DNA of 64,000 bases. Origin: Ascochyta rabiei. Taxonomy: Eukaryota > Ascomycota > Dothideomycetes > Pleosporales > Didymellaceae. Positions 21,625 through 33,759 of the stretch are shown here, one piece after another. The DNA lies in the NCBI RefSeq assembly GCF_004011695.2, contig NC_082419.1, forward strand, positions 1,302,001 through 1,366,000. The letters run 5' to 3'. How positions within the stretch are numbered: the stretch's first letter is position 1; every line of letters starts with the position of its first letter. The notes below the pieces were generated by a model. It was not told the origin of the DNA and did not search any database. It saw only the letters and a list, made by a program, of their open reading frames with translations. The position numbers were made by a program, and so were the translations under genes.

Positions 21625-22224
21625 GTGGCTATAGCCACCACGACAAACAAGTCTCGGCAACAAAAACGAAAGCTGTTTGACGATTTCAATCCACACGTCC
21701 CACTGCAGGTGCTGGGTGTCTCTGGTGACAATGGTTTTGTCGACTACATTGCCTTTGTCTCTCTCGGTCTCAAGTCCATTCGTACTCACGCAAGAAGCAC
21801 AAAAGAGATTAGGATAACTTTCGTATCTGCTCCAACAATGTAGATCGAACTTCGCAGTAATACGAGTGCCCGGTTCAACTCAATCGACTACAGCTCAAAC
21901 TCCACGAGCTTCGGCATCACGACCAAGTATCTGCTATGCAAACACCTGCATGGTGTCCAATCATGTCTCTACCCGAGCTCTGCTCCTGGTTCTTTCCGCA
22001 TTGATCAGCTGGGAGCTTACAAGGACTGTCTTGTGGTGGTGCATGGGTTATACAGCACGACTGAACGGCATTTTTGCACACTCAGTTTTATCCGCGCAGA
22101 TTGGTTACTCTACCACCACCATGTCCTGCGAACGACTGGACTACAGCAGGACGACGATGCGGAGCTCAATATCTACACACCGAGCGGGACTGTACCAGCA
22201 GGCACCGATTATGCAGCTGACTGA
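21625..22224 (+). pseudogene. decayed reading frame interrupted by one TAG
   Basis: One frame runs 200 codons to a stop at 22222 with a single in-frame TAG at 21841. On both sides the translation looks like protein: DFNPHVPLQVLGVSGDNGF before, and FGITTKYLLCKHLHGVQS and DCLVVVHGLYSTTERHF after. No convincing intron removes the TAG. With the fragment at 20763 it suggests an old gene in decay. Family unknown. Confidence 0.35.
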
Positions 22225-22230
22225 GCTCTC

Positions 22231-23420
22231 TTGTATTCGTCAAACCAATCTTTGTACCGCAAGTCTTTGCTCCTGAGGCTTCTGAAGCCACCGTTCAATT
22301 CTGGAACTGGAGGGATCGGCGAATTGGAACGCACTGATGCCAATGCTTTCGTATACATATCGTATTACAAATCATAGTGAAATATCTGTATTCTCCAACA
22401 ATATCTCCAACAACAGATATTCAATGTATCTTCTCACTGCAGTCAGCGTTACAGCGCTTCTGAGCGGAGCGATCTGGTCGCAAATGAAACGATTGGGTTG
22501 ACGATATTCGCGATTGCTGACTACTGTTCAGTCTTGTATTCGTCAATGGAGCCTGAGATCTATCAACTTCCGGACCGTGAACTCTTGCAGCCACCGCTTT
22601 TCTTCAATTTGGTGGTAGTGGACACTCGCAGGGTAGAACGAACTTGCAGTCTTGATATACCGTTGAAGAGTTTGTATTCGTCAAAGCAATTTGAGATTCA
22701 TTCATCTTCTATCTGACAGCTACTGCAGTCACCTTTAATTCTTCACTTTAGTGAGATTGGAACCTCGTGAAACATACTGACTTACCATCCTCCAATACTG
22801 TTGATGATCTTGTATTCGTCAAGAAAAATTGAGTTTATCCATCGTCAATTCGTGGGGTCCTGTGGCCATCTTTGTTTCTTCAATTTGCTGATTTTAGACG
22901 CTCGTGAAAGATACACCGACTTTCAATGTTTGCATACTGTTGAAGATCTTGTATTTGTCGAATCTATCTGTAACCGACAATTCTTCAATTCGCAAGCCAC
23001 TGTGACCACCGCACATTTCTCAATTCTGCAGTGTTGGCAGCTCGTGAGTATCACACCAATCCATGAGTCTTGAGCACTGTTAAAGCTTTCAAGGTCTTGT
23101 ATCCACCAAGGCAACCCAAGGTCTGCGAATCTTCGGTCCATCGACAACCGCAGCCACCACACGTTCCTCATCCCGGGGATTCGCACCGATTCACGATTCA
23201 CCATCCGCGATTCTCAGAAATTGCTCAAAGATTTGTATCCCTCAAGACAATGCTCAGCCTTCCATTTTTGCATACTTGGACTACTGCAGCCACCGCACGA
23301 TACCATTCCGGTGAATTAGCGACTAATGGAAGCCTTACCAATACTATCCCTCGCATACATGTATCCTCAAGCTTCGCTCATCCTGTTCTTAATGCCATGC
23401 CTCTCCTGGTTGTATCCACC
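22231..23420 (+). repeat. diverged tandem repeat, unit about 138 bp
   Basis: The phrase TTGTATTCGTCAA and decayed forms of it (TTGTATCCxxCAA) recur at 22231, 22534, 22672, 22810, 22949, 23097, 23233, about 23360 and 23410. Most steps are 136-148 bp, and one gap of 303 bp equals two units. A second shared element, GCAGCCACCGCAC followed by TTCTTCAATTT-like sequence, occurs mid-unit. The period is close to 46 codons and one frame reads LYSS at each phrase, so it may derive from a protein repeat. Every frame is now broken. Confidence 0.7.
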
Positions 23421-25592
23421 GTGATAGACCCAAGGCCATCGCCGCACAGACACAGCGTCTCACTCCCATTCCGCAATTGTCGGAAAGGCCGTCATGAAGG
23501 CACAGACATTGATTCTTCGTTTCACCTGTAGCCAACAAGTTAAGCTATCTCATTTTACCTTGCGCCCACGGCGTACTCGAAGCCATCATGATTCTAGTCC
23601 GCAGAATGTTCATGCAAAATTAGTCTTGGCTGTGATCATCAGCAGTGTCCCTGAGCAAAGGGAGTACTAGAAAGAGGCGGCCAGTCCACTAGATTTGGCT
23701 GGAGTCGATCAGGCAGATACACACTCGAAGACTCAACGCGGGAGCGTAGTGTAGCGAGTGGAGACAAGTGGCGCACGCTAAGCCGGTGAGCTAGCGGGGC
23801 GCAAGCAGATCCCGGGTGAACTGCTCAGTCACAGCTCGGCTGCTCTTGCACTAGTGGTAATTCCACGACTGTTGATTGTGCAGTCAAGGGTCGAGTGTGA
23901 ACGAGCTAGTTGTGACGTTGCTACTGCGTTGTGCGGAGAGGGGGTTGAATTAGATATCATCGACATCACCACAGTTGAACACGTATCGTGCGTCGCTCAA
24001 GGACGTTGAATTGACCAGCAGGAAGAAGATCCTTCGCAGAATCGGCTCAAGAGACATGAGCTTCACAGAGGAATTCTTTTTGTCCCTTCTCCTTTGCCAG
24101 ATATTGCCCTTCCCTTCGCAGAACATCATCGTTGTATATTCGTATCGACTCTCGTTTGGGCGGAGTATTTCGATGCTGGTAGGATCGTCCACAAATAATG
24201 AGTAAGGACTCGACTAATTGTTCAGGCTTTGGATGTGGATGTTGCGTTGCTCTGGCGTTGGCGTTGGCTATTGATTCGTGCGTTCGTGTTGGCTGCTAGT
24301 AAGTGCTTGCGTTCCAAGACTAGTGAGCAGTGTGCGATTGCTGCAGAACCAAACATATTGTGCGATTGAGCTGAAGTACCACACCTTTACGATGTTACCA
24401 TGAATCTACAAAGCCTCATAAAGAGTGGTTGTTGTTGTGCTGCAAAGCTAGGACACATGGTTCGCGGTGTTCAAGTGTAAAGTACGCTCAGTGCCCTGTT
24501 TGTCAGACGAATAATTCTCATGGAAATGCCACCGGTCTTGAACTGTAGGGGTCGTGGGTTGGGAAACCGAAGAAGTCGTATTGTGAAGAATTCCCCCTGG
24601 CTGACTTCGGCATGTCTTATCGGTGATGACGACCGTGGCGGAGTCTACGGTCGCGTGCGTTGTATCGGCGTGCACTCCGTTCGTGCATGGAAACAGTGGG
24701 TGCCAGAAGATGGTTCCAGGATCGAGATATGGTTGGGCCTTGTGCGACGGCAAGAGCTGTGTCGGTCACATTGGCCTGACAGCAAAGCGCAGCATGCTTG
24801 GATTCTCGCTGCCGAGCAGCTCTGCTCGAACAGCTTCCGGAGATGCCGCATCGCAGAAACAGCATCGCCGGCGCGGCCTCAGATCCAGAAGCACCTGGGC
24901 AACGGCGAACCACGGTCCTTTCAACAAACGGGGGCCGGGCCACGAATTTTCCATCATCTCGCACCTCATTGGCCCGGCCTTCCCGAAATTGCCCGACCTT
25001 GTTGGCAGCGGAAAAGCGCTCAGGGCGGACCCTTTGAAAAGGAGCAGTGCTGCGAAGCGCACAGCGTTCGGTGTGGATTCACGCTTGAAAAGGCATCTGG
25101 ACACATGTGAAGCCCCAGTTTCCCTTCTCCCAGCGCCGCAGCCGCCAGATGGCAGTGCGTGCACAGCTGTGCTGGAGAGCTTCCATGTTGTGGCTGCTAC
25201 AGCAACGCCTGTGGATGCTCCCTTGAGACAGGTGAGATAGCGAACATTGGCAGCACCCTGCAGCTCCAGAGGCTCTCAACATGCAGTGAACGTGCAGCTC
25301 AAGTGAGGCTGTTTGAACAGCTAGAGCCAGTGAGTCGCCTTGCATGTTGTTCTGTCTTCTGCTGTTCTGTTTTCTGCTGTTCTGAAAACATACATGGCTT
25401 CCCCGAGGCATCGAAGAGGTCCCGGAGCAGCGGCGGCCTGAGCGCTCTTGGCGGCGCTAGCGTGCTTCTCCATTGAAAATCTGCATCGCCAACTGCTTTA
25501 ATAGCTTCCCTTCCCCAACCCTTAACTTCATCCCCTTCATTCCCTCTCTGCATCAAACAAACACAGTGATTAACGTCAATCACGTGTCCAAA
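23421..25592. other. gene-poor region upstream of the ADP/ATP carrier
   Basis: About 2.2 kb without a recognised gene. Overlapping frames exist on both strands at 24.5-25.2 kb (206 codons plus, 133 codons minus), but neither carries a known motif. The 25.35-25.38 kb stretch has a short TTCTGCTGTTCTG repeat. Confidence 0.4.
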
Positions 25593-26939
25593 ATGTCTTC
25601 CGAAAACGTTGATAAAAGTTTCATGGGTTTACCGTACGTCATCTTCTCTCAGCAATAGCCAGCTTTTCAGTTTCAGCTGTACCGGATCAGCGACTTGCGC
25701 AACTTTTATCTCAATGGCATCCGTCGCCCCTGCCCCTGCAGAGTAACGATGCCACGAAGATGAACTTGACGAGCGCTGAGAAGATGCCAGCTGTCTGACG
25801 GTTTGCTTATCGCTTGGTCTCCATCGCAAACAAACAAGGCTAACATGCATCCAGCGGCTTCGTGGTCGACTTCCTGAGTACGTCTCATCAATGCACCGAC
25901 GGATTTCATCAAGTTTGAAGGCCAATGGCTACCAGGCTTAATGGGACCTTGTCGTGCAAACTTTCTCTGAAGATGCAGCTACTAACCTCCTATCAGTGGG
26001 TGGTGTCTCCGCCGCCGTCTCGAAGACCGCTGCCGCCCCCATCGAGCGTGTCAAGCTCCTCATCCAGAACCAGGTATGCATCAGTCATAACACTCTTCAC
26101 CAGAGACAATTGTCTAACGCTTCTTGCAGGATGAGATGCTGAAGTCCGGCCGTCTCGACCGCAAGTACGACGGTATCGTCGAGTGCTTCAAGCGCACTGC
26201 CTCCAACGAGGGTGTCCTCTCCCTCTGGCGTGGTAACACTGCCAACGTCATCCGTTACTTCCCCACCCAGGCCCTCAACTTCGCTTTCCGCGACACATAC
26301 AAGTCCATGTTCGCCTACAAGAAGGAGCGTGACGGTTACGCCAAGTGGATGGCCGGTAACTTGGCCTCGGGTGGTGCCGCTGGTGCCACTTCCCTCCTTT
26401 TCGTCTACTCTCTCGACTACGCCCGTACCCGTCTCGCCAACGACGCCAAGTCCGCCAAGAAGGGTGGTGAGCGCCAGTTCAACGGTCTCGTAGACGTCTA
26501 CAAGAAGACCCTCGCTTCCGACGGTATCGGTGGTCTTTACCGTGGTTTCATGCCCTCCGTTGCTGGTATCGTTGTCTACCGTGGTCTGTACTTCGGTATG
26601 TACGACTCGATCAAGCCTGTCCTCCTTACCGGTAACCTCGAGGGTAACTTCCTTGCCTCTTTCGCTCTTGGTTGGGCCGTCACCACCGGTGCCGGTATCG
26701 CCTCTTACCCTCTCGACACCATCCGCCGTCGTATGATGATGACCTCCGGTGAGGCCGTCAAGTACTCTGGCACCATGGATGCTGCTCGCCAGATCGTCGC
26801 CGCTGAGGGCATCAAGTCCCTGTTCAAGGGTGCTGGTGCCAACATCCTCCGTGGTGTTGCTGGTGCCGGTGTCCTGTCCATCTACGACCAGGCCCAGCTC
26901 CTCATGTTCGGCAAGAAGTTCAAGGGTGGATCCGGTTAA
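25593..26939 (+). CDS. AAC: mitochondrial ADP/ATP carrier
   Basis: Four exons: 25593-25633, 25855-25877, 25997-26073 and 26130-26939, 316 residues. The second exon is only 23 nt and encodes most of PGFVVDFLM. Three mitochondrial-carrier repeats are visible, each with a PX[DE]XX[RK] signature ([21 protein letters not shown]). The nucleotide-carrier stamp RRRMMM is present, with [15 protein letters not shown] and [17 protein letters not shown]. It exchanges cytosolic ADP for matrix ATP across the inner membrane. Codon bias is extreme (C-ending), fitting very high expression. Confidence 0.96.
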
Positions 26940-27315
26940 GCGCCTTCCCTCTTCCTTCGATACCCCAAAACGAGTTCATGTGGTGGAAGTAGCTAATCGC
27001 GGCGCGAGGGGCCGAGCTGTGTGTAGAGGTGAATGATGAGCACATCAAGCCCGTCACGGAAAGCACGACCCGGTGGTAAAACACCTTGTACTTTACTTTA
27101 CCCTGTACTACTCGTCATATCCGGCTTGCATTGCTTTGTCCATTTACCCCTTTCCTAGGTGTTCACTTTCCATCGCTTGGAGCATGGGAAAAATAGCGGT
27201 TTATAGAAAGATTTCGGGTTTTCTTCACATCTGATTTGTTGCTATCTACGTGATGACTGACGTGTATTGTGCATCCTTCTGATCCCTTGACATGCTGTGC
27301 ATCGAGCTGATGCCG
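26940..27315. other. convergent intergenic region
   Basis: 3' regions of the carrier (plus) and the Pro-rich gene (minus). No gene was recognised. Confidence 0.4.
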
Positions 27316-27963
27316 TTACCGCTTGTTCACGGCCTTCCAAGCCGCCTCTTCTGCACCCTTGAGTGCCTCGCCAGCCCTCGACAGCATGTTCCACGCCTGA
27401 GCTCCAATGCCCTCCCCAGCACTCTCACCACCTCCGATCCCACCCCCTTGCGTATACGGCGCATTGTCTGGAGCCTGCTGATACCCTGGCGGGTGCTCCA
27501 GACTCCTCCGCGCATCCCCATCCGCGGCTGTCGCCGTGGGCACCGCGCCACCTACATTCGCACTCTGAAAGGGACTAGCCACCGGCCCCAGATTCAGCGT
27601 CGTAGGACCGGGCTTACTCGCCGTCGTCGACGTGACTGTCGAACGGCCAGCAAGCTGCGAGTCTGTAGGCGGCGGCTGTGTGAACTGCGGCGGCGGTGCC
27701 TGGACTCGTGTCTCAGTCGTGATGTGTGTTGCGCTGTAGCTGGGTTGAGGAGCGGGAGGGTCGCTGTAGTTCGTGGGAGCGGAGCCGGTGGGTGTTGGGC
27801 GGGCGCCTGGCTGGGGTGCTGGGGGAGAAGACGAATCTATGGTCGTTGTAGCCGGTGCATATCGTGATGTGGGTGTCGGTGCTACATTGGAGCCATCTTC
27901 TGTCTGAGGAGTGACGCCGTCGGCCTTGATCGGCGCGTTCTTGTAGGTTGGGGTTGGCGGCAT
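27316..27963 (-). CDS. Pro/Thr-rich hypothetical protein with C-terminal helix
   Basis: One exon, 215 residues from the ATG at 27963; the frame is open further upstream, but only from a TTG. It starts MPPTPTYKNAPIKADGVTPQ, then about 140 disordered residues rich in Pro, Thr and Ser. It ends with a conserved-looking amphipathic helix (AWNMLSRAGEALKGAEEAAWKAVNK). I have no named family. The pattern of a short N-terminal motif, disorder and a terminal helix suggests a small fungal adaptor or membrane-touching protein, but this is inference. Confidence 0.6.
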   Translation of the reverse strand: MPPTPTYKNAPIKADGVTPQTEDGSNVAPTPTSRYAPATTTIDSSSPPAPQPGARPTPTGSAPTNYSDPPAPQPSYSATHITTETRVQAPPPQFTQPPPTDSQLAGRSTVTSTTASKPGPTTLNLGPVASPFQSANVGGAVPTATAADGDARRSLEHPPGYQQAPDNAPYTQGGGIGGGESAGEGIGAQAWNMLSRAGEALKGAEEAAWKAVNKR

Positions 27964-28345
27964 TGTGTATGAAAATCTACGAGGAGTGTACGGTCTTCGT
28001 TGTAGCGGTGGGGTGGTTGTGATGTACACGCGGTCTGCAGGCGGGTAGTCAAGCAAGGGCAGATCCGCGCAACCTGAAAGATCAGACGAGCTATAGCGAG
28101 CTACCTATCGTGTGCCAGTTTCTCAAATACTGCATGAAATATGCTGCTGCCTTGGGAAAGGGTGACGCTGGCCTCTTCTCAAGCTGCCATGTTAGGTGAT
28201 TACTGTTTTGGGTCAGCATGATGTCACAAGCACGTGACAATCTTTCTTGCCCCAGCGTTGTGAAAATACATTGCCCTATAAACTCTACTAATGTAGACCC
28301 CAACGGCTGGCGACCAATTCATCTAGTTGTGCGTCTGGTTTTCTA

Positions 28346-29057
28346 TCAACCTGGAGTCGGCTGTCCATCTAGCTGTTCGCTGTCCAAATTCCATTGACAT
28401 ATGTCATACATCTTCAGCAACGGTTTCTCCCGAAAACCAACCGCGGGCTCAGCCAGGGACTTAGGTGCAATGGAGCGGGCATAACTTGTTTGCGTGTACA
28501 CATCTTTGGAGATGCTTGATACGCTATCAGATCGTGTGTCACGATCCAGGCTCCACTTGTTAAGGTGTTGTACGAGCGATACGTCTGAAGAGCTCGCCAT
28601 GCTGATGCTGATCGACATACTCTTATTCGACTTCTCCTTATATTCAGATATCGGAGATGGTATTGAGCGGATATTGACTCTTGAAGTAGGCGTTAATCCT
28701 CTCACAAAGGGTCCGTGTCTATTCCATGACAAGCATTCACCAGTGTCGACTTGGCATTCGCATAGTCCAGCTTCCCGCCATCTTGGCTATCCACAACTCA
28801 GTGTTGGCATTATTTGTGGCTGTGCCGACATTCAGATGAACGGTTGTTTGGCGCAGTCGAAACATGTTCCAAGACACGCTCTCGTTGACATAGATATCCG
28901 CCCTGAGTTGTTCAGCAGTTCGCATACCCCAATCACACCAACATTCGTCAGCACTTCTTGGCACGGCACGAATTACCAGGATAAGAAACTTCACCTGCTC
29001 TGTACAGATCATACTAAGGCACTTCGGTAGACCCAGCTCGCTGGCTGTCGTGTCCAC
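28346..29057 (-). CDS. possible hypothetical gene, low support
   Basis: Two adjacent minus-strand frames (29057-28737 and 28732-28346) have protein-like sequence: QVKFLILVIRAVPRSADECW, then DLGAMEVST-free Ser-rich sequence ending EQLDGQPTPG. They could be exons of one gene, but I cannot place a convincing intron, a start ATG or a family. A plus-strand frame of 178 codons overlaps them, so one or both are chance. Confidence 0.2.
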
Positions 29058-29893
29058 ATGTCGCCACTTCCATCGCCTCCGTTGTGTGGATACGCAATGT
29101 TACGATCCATCAGGTTTATGCGCCCTGTCTTGATTGTACGGGCTGAACTATAATCTCGAAAGGCATTCCTCAAGACAATCAATCATGAGATGATGCTGAT
29201 GTGTATGCGTTTAGATCAGGGCTTTTCTGCAAGCCTCCAAAGTCTACCCTGGAAGACTACGTACGCATATCGACAGCTTTACAAGTCACCCGAGTCAGGA
29301 GACGGGAATTTCGTAAGCGGATCTTGTCAAATCTCAATTCGAACCCCAACATGATCTTCGAAAAGGTGCAACATCGTTGTCGTGTCTGGCAGGCAACCGA
29401 CTTAGTTTTCGCCAAACTCTGATTTGCCATGACAGCATCCGTCAACACATGCGCATGTTCCCTGGCGTTTCATGACTGCCAACGTTCAGTTAGATATGAT
29501 TTCGACACACCACCCGTCGTTCAGGCGCGAAGAGGTCCGCTCAATCTTATTGTCACCCTTTCGAGTTACCGTCGTGTTTCGACGTCAAAGCCCCTGGCTT
29601 GGCAGCACGAAGAGTGGATGTTCCCCACCATATCTGGTTAGCTGTTTCAAACAAATTCCTCCAGGATCGTACCGAGAGTCCTCTGATGTTCCTTTTCTTG
29701 CGGTCCCTGGTCGAAATCAAGCAATGTGCCCCGTGTAGTTCGCATGGCATCCGCTGTCGTGGCCAAATTCGGCAAAGCTTCAATGGCGCGAAAACGGTCG
29801 AAACAGTGTGATGGAAACGCTTGATCATGCTTGTAGGGCTTGGGAGTGAATGTGGGACTACATGACAAGCCGGATATTGGATCATGCATTCTC

Positions 29894-29900
29894 TATATAA
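29894..29900 (+). promoter_or_regulatory. TATA box of the pectate lyase gene
   Basis: TATATAA lies 133 bp before the ATG and is followed by CT-rich leader sequence. This is a typical arrangement for inducible secreted-enzyme genes of fungi. Confidence 0.5.
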
Positions 29901-30026
29901 GATACTGTAGGCTGCAGGTATGCTGTTCTTCAGCCCAGCTCTTCCATTCTTTTCCAACAACAACACTCCAGTCCTTCGCTTCAACCTCCAGTCATTCTTT
30001 CTTGAGCTTGTCATCACTTCGACACG

Positions 30027-31060
30027 ATGAAGTTCAGCACCATTGTCTCTCTCGGCCTCACGGCCATCACCGCTCTGGCAGCGCCCACCCCTAGCATGAT
30101 CGATGTCAAGCGCGGCATCGAGAAGCGCGCAGCTTCCCTCGAGGACGTTGCCACTGTTGGTTACGCTACCACCAACGGCGGAACCACTGGTGGTAAGGGC
30201 GGTAAGACTGTCAAGGTCGCCAGCCTCAGCGAGCTCACCGCCGCCGTCAAGGGCGACAACGCTGCCATCGTCCTCATCACCGGCCCCATCAAGGGCTCCG
30301 GTGACAACGTCAAGGTCGGCAGCAACAAGTCCATCATCGGGCAGAACAGCAAGGTTGTTCTTGAAAACTTCACCATCACCGTCAAGGGTGTCAAGAACGT
30401 CATTCTCCGTAACTTTGCTATGCAGAAGGTCGTCGGTGGCGATGCTATCGCCATCCAGAAGGTAAGAATCTTGCCTGACACGATCCTACCACATTCTAAT
30501 AACCTCTTCAGTCCAAGAACGTCTGGGTTGACCACCTCGACCTTTCTTCCGACCGTGACCACGACAAGGACTACTATGACGGTCTTCTCGACATCACCCA
30601 CGCCGCCGACTTCGTCACTGTCACCAACACCTTCCTCCACGACCACTGGAAGGCTTCCCTCATCGGCCACTCCGACAACAACGGCGGCGAGGACAAGGGC
30701 CACCTGACTGTCACCTACGCCAACAACTACCTGTCCAACCTCAACTCGCGCGGTCCTTCGTTCCGCTTCGGCACCGGCCACTTCTACAACAACTACTACG
30801 AGAACGTCTCGGACGGCATCAACACCCGCCAGGGCGCGCAGCTCCTCGTCCAGAACAACGTCTTCGTCAACTCCAAGAAGTCGCTGTACTCGACCGATGC
30901 CGGTTACGCTGTCCAGTCTGGCAACGACTTTGGCAGCGGCAAGAACACCGCTTCCAAGGGCACTCTCACCAAGGTTCCCTACACCGTCTCCGGCCTCCTT
31001 GCCGCCTCCAAGGTCAAGGCTGCCGTTGTCGGCACTGCTGGTAACACCCTCTCCTTCTAA
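30027..31060 (+). CDS. secreted pectate lyase, polysaccharide lyase family 1
   Basis: Two exons, 30027-30461 and 30512-31060, with a 50-bp intron; 327 residues. Residues 1-19 are a signal peptide (MKFSTIVSLGLTAITALAA). A Kex2-type IEKR site near residue 35 probably ends a propeptide. The parallel beta-helix carries the PL1 marks: NVWVDHLDLS, the Ca2+-binding acidic run DRDHDKDYYDGLLD, and the catalytic-Arg region LNSRGPSFRFG. It cleaves polygalacturonate by beta-elimination in plant cell walls, implying a plant-associated lifestyle. Fungal pectate lyase A/B type. The start is unambiguous. Confidence 0.93.
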
Positions 31061-32222
31061 GCGTCTCGCTTGGATGCGTAGTCATGCTGGATGGTGAAAT
31101 GGGATACCCATAGGATGTGCTGCATGCTAGAGATGCATGATTGTGAGCACTGGAAATAAAGACTTGATAAACCGCAGTTGTTCGGGGTTCTTGTATATAT
31201 TTGCGCTGGTCGATTTTGATATATAATGCCACGACAGCTGTCCCTTTACACTACCTACCACCTGACGTTGCCTTTTGTGCTTTATGCTTGACGCCGGAGA
31301 AATTAAAATGATCCAACCATCGGCCAGAACCGCCTACCTACTCTCCATCCTACTCTCCATCCAGCTCACCAACCGCGCAACCCGCAGCTTCCCCCCACAG
31401 CTTGCCTGCCGCGCACGCCATGCGAGCGAGAACGGGTAGACAGATGCTAGACACCCAATACACACAAGCCGACATCTGCGCGTACAGCCCCCTAGCTCCC
31501 TAGGTGGTAGTCCAGTCCACCGCATGAAACCAAACACATGGAAGAGCGCCCTGGAAGCCTGGTTCCCTAGACGGCAGGTGTGGAGCCGTTTACTTGGTAA
31601 GCGTGATGCTGTGGCGTTGGGTTTGGTGTACGATTTCTTTCTTTTGTCTTTTTTTTTTTTTCACTGACAAGATGGTTGCGTTTCTTGTAGAGGAGCTTTT
31701 GTGGGAGCAGCGTTGTGCATAAGTAAGTAAGTAAGCGGTTTCAGTGTTGGTTAGGGGTTGTAGGGGGGGGGGGGGGTTAGGGATTAGAAGAGGTGGAGTG
31801 CTAAGGAGATGGAGAAAGAAGACGAGAAGAGGGGAAGGTTTGTAGACCTCCCCTTTGTTTAATTTATTTTCATTTATTTTCTTTTCTTTCACTAGCTGAG
31901 AGGCCGCGGGGCAACGTCCAGTGTAAGGGTTTTTCTTCTTATTTTCGAGAGATGCGGCGTGGGATGGTTCTCGATGAAAAGGGGTTTTGTAGATGAGCGG
32001 GCGGTTGGCAGTGCGGATCTGGAGATTTGGTAGAGGGAACAGAGGGAGTTGAGGATGAGACGTGAGGTGGTGCGGTGGGGTGGGGTGCGGTGGGGAGGAG
32101 AGGGGAAGTGTGGGTAAAGAGAAGGGAACAAAAGATTCTTCACAAGAGTGTCCATGTCACAAAGACACAATCCAGACATGCACCACACCACTTGATCTCT
32201 ACACCCCCGGAAGAACCTACCC
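31061..32222. other. convergent intergenic region with homopolymer runs
   Basis: Lies between the pectate lyase and the oxidoreductase 3' ends. It holds a T run near 31650, a G run of about 14 near 31765 and a GGGGTG/GGAGAGG-rich stretch near 32070-32110. No gene was recognised. Confidence 0.5.
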
Positions 32223-33498
32223 TCACATGACCCTCCTAGGATCCAAGCTCGCCAGATTCGCGCTCTTAATCCCCCCCTCCCAAACCAACTCACTCAAGCA
32301 CTTACCCGTCCCCGGCGCATTCTGAATCCCCCAACACGTATGCCCAGCGCCCATCAGCAACCCCTTAACCCCCGTCTCGCCAATCAGTGGGCCCTGGCCC
32401 CGCGACACATTCGGCAGATAGCACGCCTGTCTCACGGTCACCTCGCCGTCCCGCAGCTCCTCGGACACGGTGCCCACGTGGTCGATGATGTCCTGGCACC
32501 TTCTGTCGTCGACTTGCACGAGGTCTGACGAAGTCGGGAGCGGGATCAATTGGTCGCCTTCGCCGCACGCGTAGACTTCGTTATTGGGGCGTGCGTAGAT
32601 CTCGGGCGTTACGGTTTCGCTGCGTTTGGACGTCGGGGAGCGCGGGAGGTCGATGGAGGTGAAGAGCGCGTAGGCCGATACCGGTCGTGAGGGCCGGATT
32701 GTGACGCTGTGAGCGCGTAAGGCGGAAATGGGGGCTTGGGGCCAGATGGTGCGAGTCCAGGGCCCCGCGGTGAGGATGATGGTGTTGGCTTGGAGGGATG
32801 TCTCGGCGCCACCGTCTTTGGGCTTGTAGGTCACGGACGTGACGGCGCCGGCTTCTTGCTTGATTTCAGTCGCTGATCCGTAGACGATTTCCACGCCGCT
32901 TTCTTCTGCCAGCTGCGCCATCGAGGTGGTGAACTGGTAGGGATGGACTTGTGCTGTTGTGGCCGGCGTGCCCATGGCCTCGTAGCTTTGAATGCCCTCG
33001 GGCGCAATCCAGTCCAGATCCTTCGGTACCCCAGCTGCTCTCAACAACCCGATAGCCTTCTTGCTCCTCTTTTCCAGACTGACTGAGTTCTCACTTCGTC
33101 CATTCACTCCATCGTTCCCCTTCTCATTCTTCTTCAAAACTCCATGCATGTCCACCTGCCCGCAGTGCACAGCACGGTAGCCCCATCTCCCAGCACCGCC
33201 GTGTTTGTCTGCCAGTTCCTTGTGCAGACGGTAGCTGAGTGGGACGATGCAAGACGGGTAAGCCCAAAGACCAAGAAGACCGCCAGCTTTGCCCGAAGCA
33301 CCGCCTGCAATCTTGGTTGCTTCGAGTAACGTTATGCTATCTCTTTCTTTGTTGAAGCTAGGATGCTGGGACAAATAGTACGCTGTTGTCGAGCCAATGA
33401 TGCCGCCACCTGCTAATTAGCTACTGCACTGTTGAGATGTTGAAAGTCGAAATCATACCGATGATGACAATATCACGCTTCGTTTGTTCTGCTGCCAT
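32223..33498 (-). CDS. FAD-dependent (DAO-type) oxidoreductase, TDA3-like
   Basis: Two exons, 33498-33459 and 33409-32223, with a 50-bp intron; 408 residues. The splice builds the Rossmann motif IVIIGGGIIGSTTAYYL at residues 10-26, with the first Gly codon split by the intron. Further DAO-family marks are GGASGKAGGLL, NTIILTAGPWT, and the C-terminal GAGHTCWGIQNAPGTGKCLSE that closes over the flavin. It is closest in pattern to yeast Tda3, a flavoprotein linked to late-endosome traffic. The substrate is unknown. A GGTAAGT inside the last segment mimics a donor, but reading through keeps the family motif. Confidence 0.88.
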
Positions 33499-33759
33499 TA
33501 TGTTCGATAGCCTGATCGTGGCTCTCAGCATAAATCTTGAGGGTTGTTGAAATTGCGATGCAAGAGTGGCGCAACTTGGTGTTGAAGATGAGTTTCGGTG
33601 GAGCATCTGCCTGCTGATACGTCATAGGTGGCAAGCTGCAGCAACCGCACAACGACAACAACCGTGTTGCAGATTGCTACTAAGCTACAAGTGCAGCCCC
33701 ATCTTTGTGCTCATGAGCCGACAATGTATTGCTGAAAATTCGTGGCGTGGTGGGCAAGT

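Noticed and set aside
24623..25240. 206-codon plus-strand frame and an overlapping 133-codon minus frame
   Set aside because: No motif, both equally plausible, no splice signals; kept only as a note in the region entry.
32310..32330. Extra intron near the end of the TDA3-like gene (GGTAAGT)
   Set aside because: Reading through keeps the family's C-terminal GTGKCLSE segment and the frame to the stop.
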